A DNA stretch of 5,909 bases from Anaerolineales bacterium (lineage in GTDB: Bacteria; Chloroflexota; Anaerolineae; Anaerolineales; DRMV01), in assembly GCA_026991215.1 (NCBI GenBank), contig JALXBY010000179.1, forward strand, positions 1-5,909. Reading direction: 5' to 3'. Below are positions 1 to 5,311 of this stretch, one piece after another. Position numbers and translations under genes: made by a program. How positions within the stretch are numbered: the first letter of the stretch is position 1; each line of letters starts with the position of its first letter. The notes under the pieces are model-generated. The model had not been told where the DNA came from. It did no database searches and saw nothing but the letters and a program-made list of their open reading frames with translations.

Positions 1-154
1 GGGTCAGGTCCTCGTCCGCGAAACTCCCGGCCTGGCTTTCCACGCCATAGGCAGCAATGGCCCTGGCCAGGCGGCGGGCCTCGTCCACCCCATAGGCAAT
101 GGCCGGGTGGGCCAGCACAGCCACCCGGCGGAAGGTGACCTTGGCTTCGTCCAT
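1..154 (-). CDS. Probable NAD kinase, N-terminal part (gene runs off the left edge)
   Basis: The minus strand is open from an ATG at 154 down to base 1, giving 51 complete codons and no stop. The start is supported by a GGAGGGG Shine-Dalgarno sequence (bases 164-158) about five bases upstream. The protein begins MDEAKVTFRRVAVLAHPAIA and continues with GVDEARRLARAIAAYGVE. This pattern, a beta strand ending in a small-residue/His-Pro turn followed by an alpha helix and then a Gly-Val strand, is the usual opening of bacterial NAD kinases (ATP-dependent phosphorylation of NAD to NADP in the cytoplasm). The decisive GGDGT motif lies beyond the window edge, so the call rests on N-terminal resemblance only. 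Another Rossmann-like nucleotide-binding enzyme is possible. The gene is transcribed divergently from the methyltransferase gene. Confidence 0.5.
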   Translation of the reverse strand, partial: MDEAKVTFRRVAVLAHPAIAYGVDEARRLARAIAAYGVESQAGSFADEDLT

Positions 155-171
155 GGGCCCCTCCGGGGGAG

Positions 172-177
172 ATTGTA
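172..177 (-). promoter_or_regulatory. Candidate -10 box for the leftward NAD kinase-like gene
   Basis: Read on the minus strand this is TACAAT in the context GGGTACAATC. It would start transcription near base 165, leaving a very short leader that begins at the Shine-Dalgarno sequence. No good -35 is present; the nearest candidates are CAGACC (200-195, 17-base spacing) and TTCAGA (202-197, 19-base spacing). The same GGGTAYAATC context occurs at the mreB promoter, which raises confidence a little. Confidence 0.4.
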
Positions 178-325
178 CCCGTTTTGCAGAGGGCGGTCTG
201 AAATCTGTGGGAGGCTGCACCAAAGGACACGGCTCACACAGAGGCGCATGGATGCCTGGGGAAACGCGGCCTTCTTACCTGACACCCCATAAGACGGACA
301 GCCCGGCAACCCTCGGGCCTTGCGA

Positions 326-331
326 TACAAT
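326..331 (+). promoter_or_regulatory. Candidate -10 box for the methyltransferase gene
   Basis: TACAAT sits 21 bases before the preferred methyltransferase ATG. Transcription would begin near 338, giving a leader of roughly 9-15 bases. At 17-base spacing the -35 position holds CCGGCA (303-308), which matches TTGACA at only three of six places. The box lies just downstream of an in-frame TTG at 320, which argues against that far-upstream start. Confidence 0.4.
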
Positions 332-352
332 TGCGGCGTGGTGGCTATGGGC

Positions 353-1081
353 ATGCAAGATGTAGCCCGTTTGGGCGCACCGTCGTATGTGTGGCGTGGG
401 GGGCAGGCCCGGCGTTTCCGCATGATTGTGCAGTGGGCTGGCTTCGAGCGGTTGCAGGGCCGGGTGCTGGATAACGGCTGCGGTGTGGGCATGTACCTGC
501 ATCGCTTAGCCTGGTGGGCCCGGCCGGCCCTGGGCCTGGAATACGACTTCGACCGGGCGCGCGAGGCCCTGGCCCCCTTTGCCCCCGTGGTCCAGGCCGC
601 GGGAGAAGCCCTGCCCTTCCCCGCCAACACCTTCGACCTGATTCTGAGCCACGAGGTCATCGAACACGTACAGGACGACCGCCAGGCCGTGCGGGAAATG
701 GTCCGGGTGCTGCGGCCCGGCGGCCGATTGTTGCTCTTCTGCCCCAATCGGGGCTACCCCTTCGAGACCCATGGTATTTACTGGCGGGGCCGGTACGTCT
801 TCGGCAACATCCCTCTGGTCAACTATCTGCCCCGGCGCTGGCGGGACCGGCTCGCGCCCCACGTTCGGGCCTACACCGCGCGGGACCTAACTCGCCTCTT
901 CGACGGCCTGCCCGTGCAGGTGGTGCACCGCACCGTCATCTTCGGCGGCTACGACAACATCATCGCCCGCTGGCCGCGGCTGGGCCGGTGGCTTCGCGGC
1001 CTGCTCCAGGGCCTGGAAGGAACCCCGCTGCGGGTGCTGGGCCTTTCCCACTTTTGGGTCGTGGAAAAAACCGGGGCATAG
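353..1081 (+). CDS. Class I SAM-dependent methyltransferase (Methyltransf_11 / UbiE-like fold)
   Basis: A 242-residue cytoplasmic protein with the Rossmann-fold SAM-binding signature. Motif I is VLDNGCGVG (residues 38-46), followed by an acidic residue after the second strand (LGLEYD, Glu63). GEALPFP (84-90) precedes the adenine-contacting region, DLILSHEVIEHV (95-106) is motif II, and RPGGRLLLFCPN (121-132) is motif III. The C-terminal third is rich in Arg, Trp and aromatic residues (such as the segment at 142-170) and probably forms the substrate lid. The substrate cannot be told; small-molecule, quinone or glycan-precursor methylation are all possible. I chose ATG 353 because GGTGG (340-344) lies eight bases before it. 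ATG 347 and GTG 338 are in-frame alternatives; TTG 320 is unlikely because it precedes the putative promoter. The gene appears to stand alone, with its own promoter and another promoter after it. Confidence 0.88.
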   Translation: MQDVARLGAPSYVWRGGQARRFRMIVQWAGFERLQGRVLDNGCGVGMYLHRLAWWARPALGLEYDFDRAREALAPFAPVVQAAGEALPFPANTFDLILSHEVIEHVQDDRQAVREMVRVLRPGGRLLLFCPNRGYPFETHGIYWRGRYVFGNIPLVNYLPRRWRDRLAPHVRAYTARDLTRLFDGLPVQVVHRTVIFGGYDNIIARWPRLGRWLRGLLQGLEGTPLRVLGLSHFWVVEKTGA

Positions 1082-1088
1082 CCCAAAC

Positions 1089-1135
1089 CTGGCGGCCGGT
1101 TGCACGGTATAGGGCCTTGGGTATAATCCCGCCAG
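1089..1135. repeat. Seven-base inverted repeat flanking the mreB promoter
   Basis: CTGGCGG (1089-1095) and its exact reverse complement CCGCCAG (1129-1135) bracket the -35 and -10 boxes, with 33 bases between them. The right arm covers the predicted transcription start. The arrangement resembles two operator half-sites, but short GC-rich inverted repeats are common by chance in DNA of this composition. Confidence 0.25.
1100..1127 (+). promoter_or_regulatory. Sigma-70-type promoter for mreB
   Basis: TTGCAC at 1100-1105 (four of six matches to TTGACA) is followed after 16 bases by a perfect TATAAT at 1122-1127. It lies immediately after the methyltransferase stop codon. Transcription is predicted to start near 1134, giving an mreB leader of about 54 bases. 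This is the clearest promoter in the window. Confidence 0.75.
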
Positions 1136-1159
1136 CCGGGGCCGCGGCGGGCCACGGCT
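1134..1159 (+). promoter_or_regulatory. GC-rich hairpin at the 5' end of the mreB leader
   Basis: AGCCG (1134-1138) can pair with CGGCT (1155-1159), and the stem continues inward with GG/CC and CC/GG steps separated by single-base bulges around a short loop. It begins at the predicted transcription start, as expected of a 5' hairpin that slows mRNA decay. A second, weaker pairing, CTTTG (1158-1162) with CAAAG (1173-1177), would cover part of the Shine-Dalgarno sequence and excludes the outer end of the first stem. Neither fold has been computed. Confidence 0.3.
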
Positions 1160-1173
1160 TTGCCCCTTCCCCC

Positions 1174-1180
1174 AAAGGAG
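1174..1180 (+). promoter_or_regulatory. Ribosome binding site that decides the mreB start
   Basis: AAAGGAG is a strong Shine-Dalgarno sequence. It lies seven bases from the TTG at 1188 but only one base from the GTG at 1182, so normal spacing favours TTG 1188 even though GTG 1182 is the longer option in the same frame. Confidence 0.65.
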
Positions 1181-1187
1181 AGTGACC

Positions 1188-2267
1188 TTGCGCTGGAACC
1201 CGCTGGATTGGTTGTTGAGTTTCTTCGCCCTGGACCTGGGCATCGACCTGGGCACCACGAACACCCTGGTTTACGTCCGCGGGAAGGGTGTGGTCGTCAA
1301 CGAGCCTTCCTGGGTGGTGGTGGAAAAGCGGACCCGAAAGCCCCTCTACGTGGGCGCCCAGGCCCGGGCCATGGCGGGGCGCACGCCAGCCAACATGCTG
1401 GCCCTGCGCCCCATTCGGGATGGGGTGATTTCGGACTTCGAGATTACCGCCGCGTTGTTGGACTACTTCATCGGCAAGGCCCATGAACAAAGCGTGGTGC
1501 CCATCCCCCGGCCGCGGGTGGTCATCGGCGTGCCGGCCGGGGTGACCGAGGTCGAGATGCGGGCCGTGTACGACGCGGCCCTGGCCGCAGGCGCGCGGGA
1601 GGCCTATCTGATTGCCGAACCCATTGCCGCGGCCCTGGGCGCCGGCATCCCGGTGGACGAGGTCCAGGGCAACATGGTGGTGGACATCGGCGGCGGGACC
1701 ACCGAAGTGGCCGTGGTCTCCGCGGGCGGCGTGGTCACCGCGCGTTCCCTGCGGGTCGCCGGCGACGAGATGGACGAAGCCATCATCGAATACGTGCGGG
1801 CCAAGTACAACATCCTCATCGGCCCGGCCATGGCAGAGGAACTCAAGAAGGAAATCGGCTCCGCCTACCCGCTGCGGGAAGAGAAACTCGCGGTAGCCCG
1901 GGGACGCAACCTGGTGACCGGCCTGCCCGAAGCCGTGGAAATCTCCTCGGTGGAACTGCGGGAAGCCCTTTCCGGCGTCATCGAGACCATCCTGGCCACC
2001 ATTCGGGATACCCTGGAGGAAGCGCCCCCCGAAATCCTGGCCGACCTGATGGAACGGGGCATCTGCCTGACCGGCGGCGGCGCGCTGCTCCAGGGTCTGG
2101 ACCAGCGCCTTTCCGAGGAACTGCGGCTCAAGGTCTGGGTGCCGGAAGACCCCCTCAGCACCGTAGCCCGCGGCGCGGGCGCGGTCTGGAACGACTTCCG
2201 CCGGTACGAGAAACTGCTCATGGATACCCAGGCGTTCCTCCCCATGGCGACCACGGTTTCCCCCTGA
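1188..2267 (+). CDS. mreB: MreB/Mbl-family rod-shape-determining actin homologue
   Basis: A 359-residue bacterial actin, close to the usual 335-350 residues. MreB polymerises with ATP under the inner membrane and guides the peptidoglycan-elongation machinery. Visible actin-fold motifs are phosphate-1 DLGTTNT (20-26), the LIAEPIAAA segment with the likely catalytic Glu144, phosphate-2 DIGGGTTE (166-173) and the adenosine motif LTGGGALLQG (294-303). The family-typical RPIRDGVISDF segment is at 74-84. The N-terminus, MRWNPLDWLLSFFA, is rich in Trp, Leu and Phe and could be the amphipathic membrane-binding helix. TTG 1188 is preferred over GTG 1182 on Shine-Dalgarno spacing. No mreC, mreD, rodA or penicillin-binding-protein gene follows; the next gene encodes an envelope-anchored serine hydrolase. 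A paralogue such as mbl cannot be excluded because the genome may carry several copies. Confidence 0.93.
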   Translation: MRWNPLDWLLSFFALDLGIDLGTTNTLVYVRGKGVVVNEPSWVVVEKRTRKPLYVGAQARAMAGRTPANMLALRPIRDGVISDFEITAALLDYFIGKAHEQSVVPIPRPRVVIGVPAGVTEVEMRAVYDAALAAGAREAYLIAEPIAAALGAGIPVDEVQGNMVVDIGGGTTEVAVVSAGGVVTARSLRVAGDEMDEAIIEYVRAKYNILIGPAMAEELKKEIGSAYPLREEKLAVARGRNLVTGLPEAVEISSVELREALSGVIETILATIRDTLEEAPPEILADLMERGICLTGGGALLQGLDQRLSEELRLKVWVPEDPLSTVARGAGAVWNDFRRYEKLLMDTQAFLPMATTVSP

Positions 2268-2296
2268 GACACTGTTCCTCCCAAGACCCGTTTTGG

Positions 2297-2302
2297 TATC
2301 GT
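2297..2302 (+). promoter_or_regulatory. Weak -10-like box before the serine hydrolase gene
   Basis: TATCGT lies 29 bases after the mreB stop codon and 53 bases before the next start. At 16-base spacing the -35 position holds TTCCTC (2275-2280), a poor match. It may be a secondary promoter or chance; the gene may simply be transcribed onward from the mreB promoter, as no terminator is visible between them. Confidence 0.2.
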
Positions 2303-2343
2303 GACGGGTGCGCTCCTGCCTGGGGGCGGTCCCATTGGGCATT

Positions 2344-2353
2344 GGAGGAAAGG
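2344..2353 (+). promoter_or_regulatory. Ribosome binding site that decides the serine hydrolase start
   Basis: GGAGGAAAGG lies directly before the ATG at 2356, with seven bases between GGAGG and the start. An in-frame GTG at 2308 lies upstream of this site and is therefore unlikely to be used. Confidence 0.7.
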
Positions 2354-2355
2354 CC

Positions 2356-3891
2356 ATGGAATGGGCGGCAGGACGGAGGCTGACACGCACCGCGGGCATC
2401 CCCCTGCTCCGCTGGCTTTCCCTGTTCCTATTTTTGACCGGTCTGGCCCTGTTGGTGGTGGAACTCAACCGGTATACCCAATTCCGCACCCGGCTCCCGG
2501 CAGATACGGTCATGGGCGGGGTGCCGGTGGGCGGCCTGACGCCGGAGGAAGCCGCGCAGCGGCTGCTGACCGTGTACTCCCGACCGGTCGAACTCCGCTA
2601 TGGTGACGCCCGGATCTGGCTGGACCCCAACACCATCGGGTTTCAGGTAGACACCCAGGCCATGCTGGCCGCGGTGACCCGGGTGCGGGAGCAACGTTCC
2701 TTCTGGCAGGGCTTTTGGGGGTTCTTGTGGGGCCGGCGCCCTCCCGGCATTCAGGTCCCTTTGATTGCCACCTATTCCCGCACCCGCTTGCGGGATTACC
2801 TGGAACGGGAAATCGTGCCCCGCTATGACCAGCCCGCGCAGCCACCGCAGCCCATCGTGGGCACGAACCGGTTCGCGCCTGGGCAGCCAGGCTATGTACT
2901 GGACATCGAAGCCGCCATCCCCCGCATCGAACAGGCGCTGTACTCCCCGACCCAACGGGTGGTCGTGCTCCCCGTGCGCCGGCTGGACCCTGAAGGGCCG
3001 GCCTTCTCCCACCTGGAAGTGCTCATGGAACAGGTGGTGCAACTCTCCAAGTTCGACGGCGTGGTGGGCGTGTACTTCCTGGACCTGCAAAGCGGCCGGG
3101 AAATCCATTTTGCCTATGCCCAGGGCAAGCCCATCCCGGTGCCGCCCGATGTGGCCTTCACCGGGGCCAGCGTCATCAAAATCCCCATCATGGTCTCGGT
3201 GTTCCGTCGGGTGGATGGCACGCGCATACCGCCCGAAGTGGCCCGGCAGTTGGAGAACATGATTGCCGAATCGGGCAACGAGGCGGCCGACTGGCTCATG
3301 AAGAACGTGCTCGACCCCAACCTGGGTCCCCTGCTGGTGACCGAGGACATGCAGGCCCTGGGCCTGGAGAACACCTTCCTGGCAGGCTTCTTCGCGCCTG
3401 GCTCCCCGCTTTTGCAACGTTTCGAAACCCCAGGGAACACCCGGGAGGACGTGTTCACCGACCCGGACCCCTACAATCAGACCAGCCCCGCGGACATGGG
3501 CACCCTGCTGGCCGACATCTACCGCTGCGCGTATCACGACACCGGCGCGCTACGGGCCGCCTTTGGCGACGAAATTACCCAAGACGAATGCCAGACCATG
3601 CTGGCCATTTTGGGCGAGAACCGCATCGCAGTGCTCTTCGAGGCCGGCATCCCGGATGGGACCCAAATCGAACACAAGCACGGCTGGGTCTCCAACCTGA
3701 ACGGCTACATCACGACCATTGGCGACGCGGGCATCATCCACACGCCCAAGGGCACCTTTGTGCTGAGCGCGTTCATCTGGCACCCTGAACAAATCATCTG
3801 GGACGTGGGCGCGGGCCTGCTGGCGGACCTGGCCGAGGCCGCGTACAACTTCTACAACCCGCCCCAGCCAAGCACGGAGCCGGCGCGTTAG
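2356..3891 (+). CDS. Membrane-anchored beta-lactamase-fold serine hydrolase with a YoaR/VanW-type N-terminal domain
   Basis: A 511-residue envelope protein. After a short basic N-terminus, one hydrophobic segment (about residues 17-36) forms a signal anchor or signal peptide. Residues about 45-210 resemble the putative peptidoglycan-binding domain of YoaR/VanW proteins: VPVGGLTPEEAAQRLL (56-71), an ARIWLDPNTIGFQVD strand pair (85-99), and a closing GYVLDIEAAI...VVVLPV region (179-207). Residues about 220-500 are a class A beta-lactamase-like domain with SVIK (Ser272 nucleophile, Lys275), SGN (306-308) and KHG (441-443) in the right order. The omega-loop glutamate is uncertain: Glu357 in ETPGN is a candidate, with awkward spacing. 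The protein may therefore act on peptidoglycan or another acyl/peptide bond, or be a degenerate binder, rather than a resistance enzyme. It follows mreB by 88 bases, which fits a wall-related role. Confidence 0.85.
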   Translation: MEWAAGRRLTRTAGIPLLRWLSLFLFLTGLALLVVELNRYTQFRTRLPADTVMGGVPVGGLTPEEAAQRLLTVYSRPVELRYGDARIWLDPNTIGFQVDTQAMLAAVTRVREQRSFWQGFWGFLWGRRPPGIQVPLIATYSRTRLRDYLEREIVPRYDQPAQPPQPIVGTNRFAPGQPGYVLDIEAAIPRIEQALYSPTQRVVVLPVRRLDPEGPAFSHLEVLMEQVVQLSKFDGVVGVYFLDLQSGREIHFAYAQGKPIPVPPDVAFTGASVIKIPIMVSVFRRVDGTRIPPEVARQLENMIAESGNEAADWLMKNVLDPNLGPLLVTEDMQALGLENTFLAGFFAPGSPLLQRFETPGNTREDVFTDPDPYNQTSPADMGTLLADIYRCAYHDTGALRAAFGDEITQDECQTMLAILGENRIAVLFEAGIPDGTQIEHKHGWVSNLNGYITTIGDAGIIHTPKGTFVLSAFIWHPEQIIWDVGAGLLADLAEAAYNFYNPPQPSTEPAR

Positions 3892-3894
3892 AGT

Positions 3895-4013
3895 GCAATC
3901 GGCGGTCGGCCATCGGCGGTCAGCAGTGAGCAGTCGGCAGTCCGCTATGCGCTGTCCGCAGTCCGCTGACGGCTCACCGCCGACCGCTGGCAGCCGACCG
4001 CAAACCGCTACGC
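3895..4013. repeat. Degenerate heptanucleotide tandem array, 17 units
   Basis: Almost the whole gap between the serine hydrolase stop and hisH is an unbroken 7-base-period repeat of 17 units (119 bases), each beginning with GC. Successive five-base cores after GC are AATCG, GGTCG, CATCG, GGTCA, AGTGA, AGTCG, AGTCC, TATGC, TGTCC, AGTCC, then TGACG, TCACC, CGACC, TGGCA, CGACC, AAACC, TACGC. The first ten mostly follow RGTCG; from 3965 on the core becomes CGACC-like, its reverse complement. The array begins three bases after the stop and ends 21 bases before hisH, just upstream of the Shine-Dalgarno sequence. A 7-base period does not keep reading frame, so this is non-coding. It resembles in kind the heptanucleotide short tandem repeats known from cyanobacteria. 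Its function is unknown. Confidence 0.85.
3902..4001. repeat. Long imperfect inverted repeat within the heptad array
   Basis: The left arm (3902-3938) and right arm (3965-4001), each 37 bases, are complementary at 29 positions, with three further G-U pairs possible in RNA. The loop is 26 bases (3939-3964). The outermost seven pairs (GCGGTCG with CGACCGC) are perfect. If transcribed it would make a large GC-rich hairpin between the serine hydrolase and hisH messages. No U-run follows, so it is not a standard intrinsic terminator. Because the units repeat, several shifted pairings are possible. Confidence 0.6.
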
Positions 4014-4034
4014 ATCCCTTCCAAGGAGTGGCCT

Positions 4035-4646
4035 ATGGACGTGGTCCTCATCGACGCGGGTGTGGGCAACCTGTTTTCCGTGCACAAAGCCCTGGAACGG
4101 GTGGGCGCGCGGGTGCACCGCACCCAGGACCCCGACGTGGTGCACCGGGGCACGAAACTGGTGCTGCCGGGCGTGGGCGCGTTCGGCGACTTCATGCACG
4201 GCCTGCGCCGCCGGGGGTTGGACGAAGCCGTCCGCGAAGCCGTGGCCCGTGGCGTCCCTCTTCTGGGCATCTGTGTGGGCATGCAGGCCCTGTTCACCCT
4301 GAGCCTGGAGATGGGCGAACACCCCGGTTTTGACTTCCTGCCCGGTCGGGTGCTGCGCTTCCCCAAACATCCCAACCTGAAGGTGCCCCACACGGGCTGG
4401 AATCAGGTGCACATCCTGCGGCCCTCGCCCTTGCTCGCGGGGATTCCCGACGGCACCTACTTCTACTTCAACCACAGTTACTACTGCGCGGCCGAAAACC
4501 CCCAGGACGTGGTGGCCGAAACCGACTACGGCCTGCGCTATGCCAGCGTGGTACAACGGGGGAACCTGTACGGCGTGCAGTTCCACCCGGAAAAGAGCCA
4601 GGCCGCGGGCCTGCGGGTGCTGGCCAACTTCGTCCAGCGGGTGTGA
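4035..4646 (+). CDS. hisH: Imidazole glycerol phosphate synthase glutamine amidotransferase subunit HisH
   Basis: A 203-residue class I glutamine amidotransferase, normal for HisH. It hydrolyses glutamine and passes ammonia to HisF, which makes imidazole glycerol phosphate and AICAR in histidine synthesis. The nucleophile Cys80 lies in GICVGMQ (78-84), and the His184/Glu186 pair in GVQFHPEKSQ (180-189). HisH-specific features are the N-terminal DAGVGNLFSVHKALERVG (7-24), LPGVGAFGDFM (44-54), PHTGWNQV (118-125) and YFNHSYYC (144-151). The start has an AAGGAG Shine-Dalgarno sequence (4023-4028) six bases before the ATG. No hisF, hisA or other histidine gene is within the window. tmk follows after three bases and is probably co-transcribed. 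No promoter is visible directly upstream, where the heptad array lies. Confidence 0.95.
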   Translation: MDVVLIDAGVGNLFSVHKALERVGARVHRTQDPDVVHRGTKLVLPGVGAFGDFMHGLRRRGLDEAVREAVARGVPLLGICVGMQALFTLSLEMGEHPGFDFLPGRVLRFPKHPNLKVPHTGWNQVHILRPSPLLAGIPDGTYFYFNHSYYCAAENPQDVVAETDYGLRYASVVQRGNLYGVQFHPEKSQAAGLRVLANFVQRV

Positions 4647-4649
4647 GCC

Positions 4650-5279
4650 ATGCTCCGGGGCTTCTTCATCACCTTCGAAGGGCCGGAAGGCAGCGGGAAA
4701 AGCCGCCAGAGTCAGGCCCTGGCCGCGTTCCTGGAGGCCCAGGGCCATCGGGTGGTGTGGACCCAGGAGCCTGGCGGCACCGAACTGGGTCGGCAGTTGC
4801 GGCAGGCGCTTTTAGCCCGGCAGGAACCGCTGACGGCCTGGAGCGAGGCCTTTCTCTTCCTGGCCGACCGCGCCCAACACGTGGCCAGGGTGATTCGTCC
4901 GGCCCTGGAAGCCGGTCATATCGTGCTGTGCGACCGGTATACGGATTCCACCCTGGCCTACCAGGGCTATGGCCGCGGCCTGCCGGTAGACGAACTGCGA
5001 CGGCTCAACGCCTTGGCCACCGGCGGCCTGGTGCCGGATTTGACCGTGCTCCTGGATGTGGATGTGGAAGTGGGCCTGGCCCGCCGCGCCCGCAGCCGGG
5101 AATGGAACCGCCTGGACGCGGAAACGCTGGCCTTCCATCAGCGGGTGCGGCAGGGCTACCTGGCCTTAGCCCAGGCCGAACCTCACCGCTGGGTGGTGCT
5201 CCAGGCCGATGCGCCCTTTGACGAGGTTCAAAAGCGGTTGCGGGACATCGTGTTGCAGCGCCTGACCCGCGCGGGTTGA
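4650..5279 (+). CDS. tmk: Thymidylate kinase (dTMP kinase)
   Basis: A 209-residue cytoplasmic kinase, the standard length, that phosphorylates dTMP to dTDP with ATP for DNA synthesis. The P-loop is FEGPEGSGKS (9-18). TQEPGGTELG (38-47) and the DRYTDSTLAYQGYGRGL segment (95-111) are the family's dTMP-binding and DRY regions. VPDLTVLLDVDVEVGLARRARSR (128-150) leads into an arginine-rich lid (RRARSREWNRLDAE), as in bacterial type II enzymes, whose P-loop lacks the basic residue. The start codon is three bases after the hisH stop and in the same frame. Its upstream Shine-Dalgarno match is poor (GGGTG), so translation probably depends on ribosomes finishing hisH. Confidence 0.96.
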   Translation: MLRGFFITFEGPEGSGKSRQSQALAAFLEAQGHRVVWTQEPGGTELGRQLRQALLARQEPLTAWSEAFLFLADRAQHVARVIRPALEAGHIVLCDRYTDSTLAYQGYGRGLPVDELRRLNALATGGLVPDLTVLLDVDVEVGLARRARSREWNRLDAETLAFHQRVRQGYLALAQAEPHRWVVLQADAPFDEVQKRLRDIVLQRLTRAG

Positions 5280-5311
5280 GCCGCTTCGCAAACCCTGCCC
5301 AGGAGCGCGCC

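Noticed and set aside
155..170. Palindrome-like CCCC/GGGG stretch before the NAD kinase-like start as a regulatory hairpin
   Set aside because: A four-pair GC stem is expected by chance here and overlaps the Shine-Dalgarno sequence, which itself explains the G-run.
1063..1076. A-run (six A) near the 3' end of the methyltransferase gene as a frameshift site
   Set aside because: The frame is intact on both sides, there is no stimulating structure or conserved second frame, and the stop follows within a few codons.
2281..2296. Terminator between mreB and the serine hydrolase (CCAA/TTGG pairing)
   Set aside because: The stem is only four pairs with no U-run, too weak to support.
960..2513. Open minus-strand frame of 517 codons opposite mreB and the start of the serine hydrolase gene
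   Set aside because: It lies antisense to a well-conserved actin homologue, has a His/Gly/Arg-rich composition typical of antisense frames in high-GC DNA, and shows no recognisable domain.
2428..3537. Open minus-strand frame of 369 codons opposite the serine hydrolase
   Set aside because: It is the antisense shadow of a gene with clear active-site motifs; its protein is His/Gly/Val-biased with no known fold visible.
3902..4001. Intrinsic transcription terminator
   Set aside because: The hairpin is long and interrupted, and no U-run follows it, so I list it only as an inverted repeat.
3895..4013. CRISPR array
   Set aside because: The period is 7 bases with no 23-45 base repeats or unique spacers, and no cas gene is nearby.
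3893..4333. Plus-strand frame of 146 codons across the heptad array into hisH
   Set aside because: The first part is the 7-base repeat read as a 7-residue pattern and the rest is hisH out of frame; there is no ribosome site.
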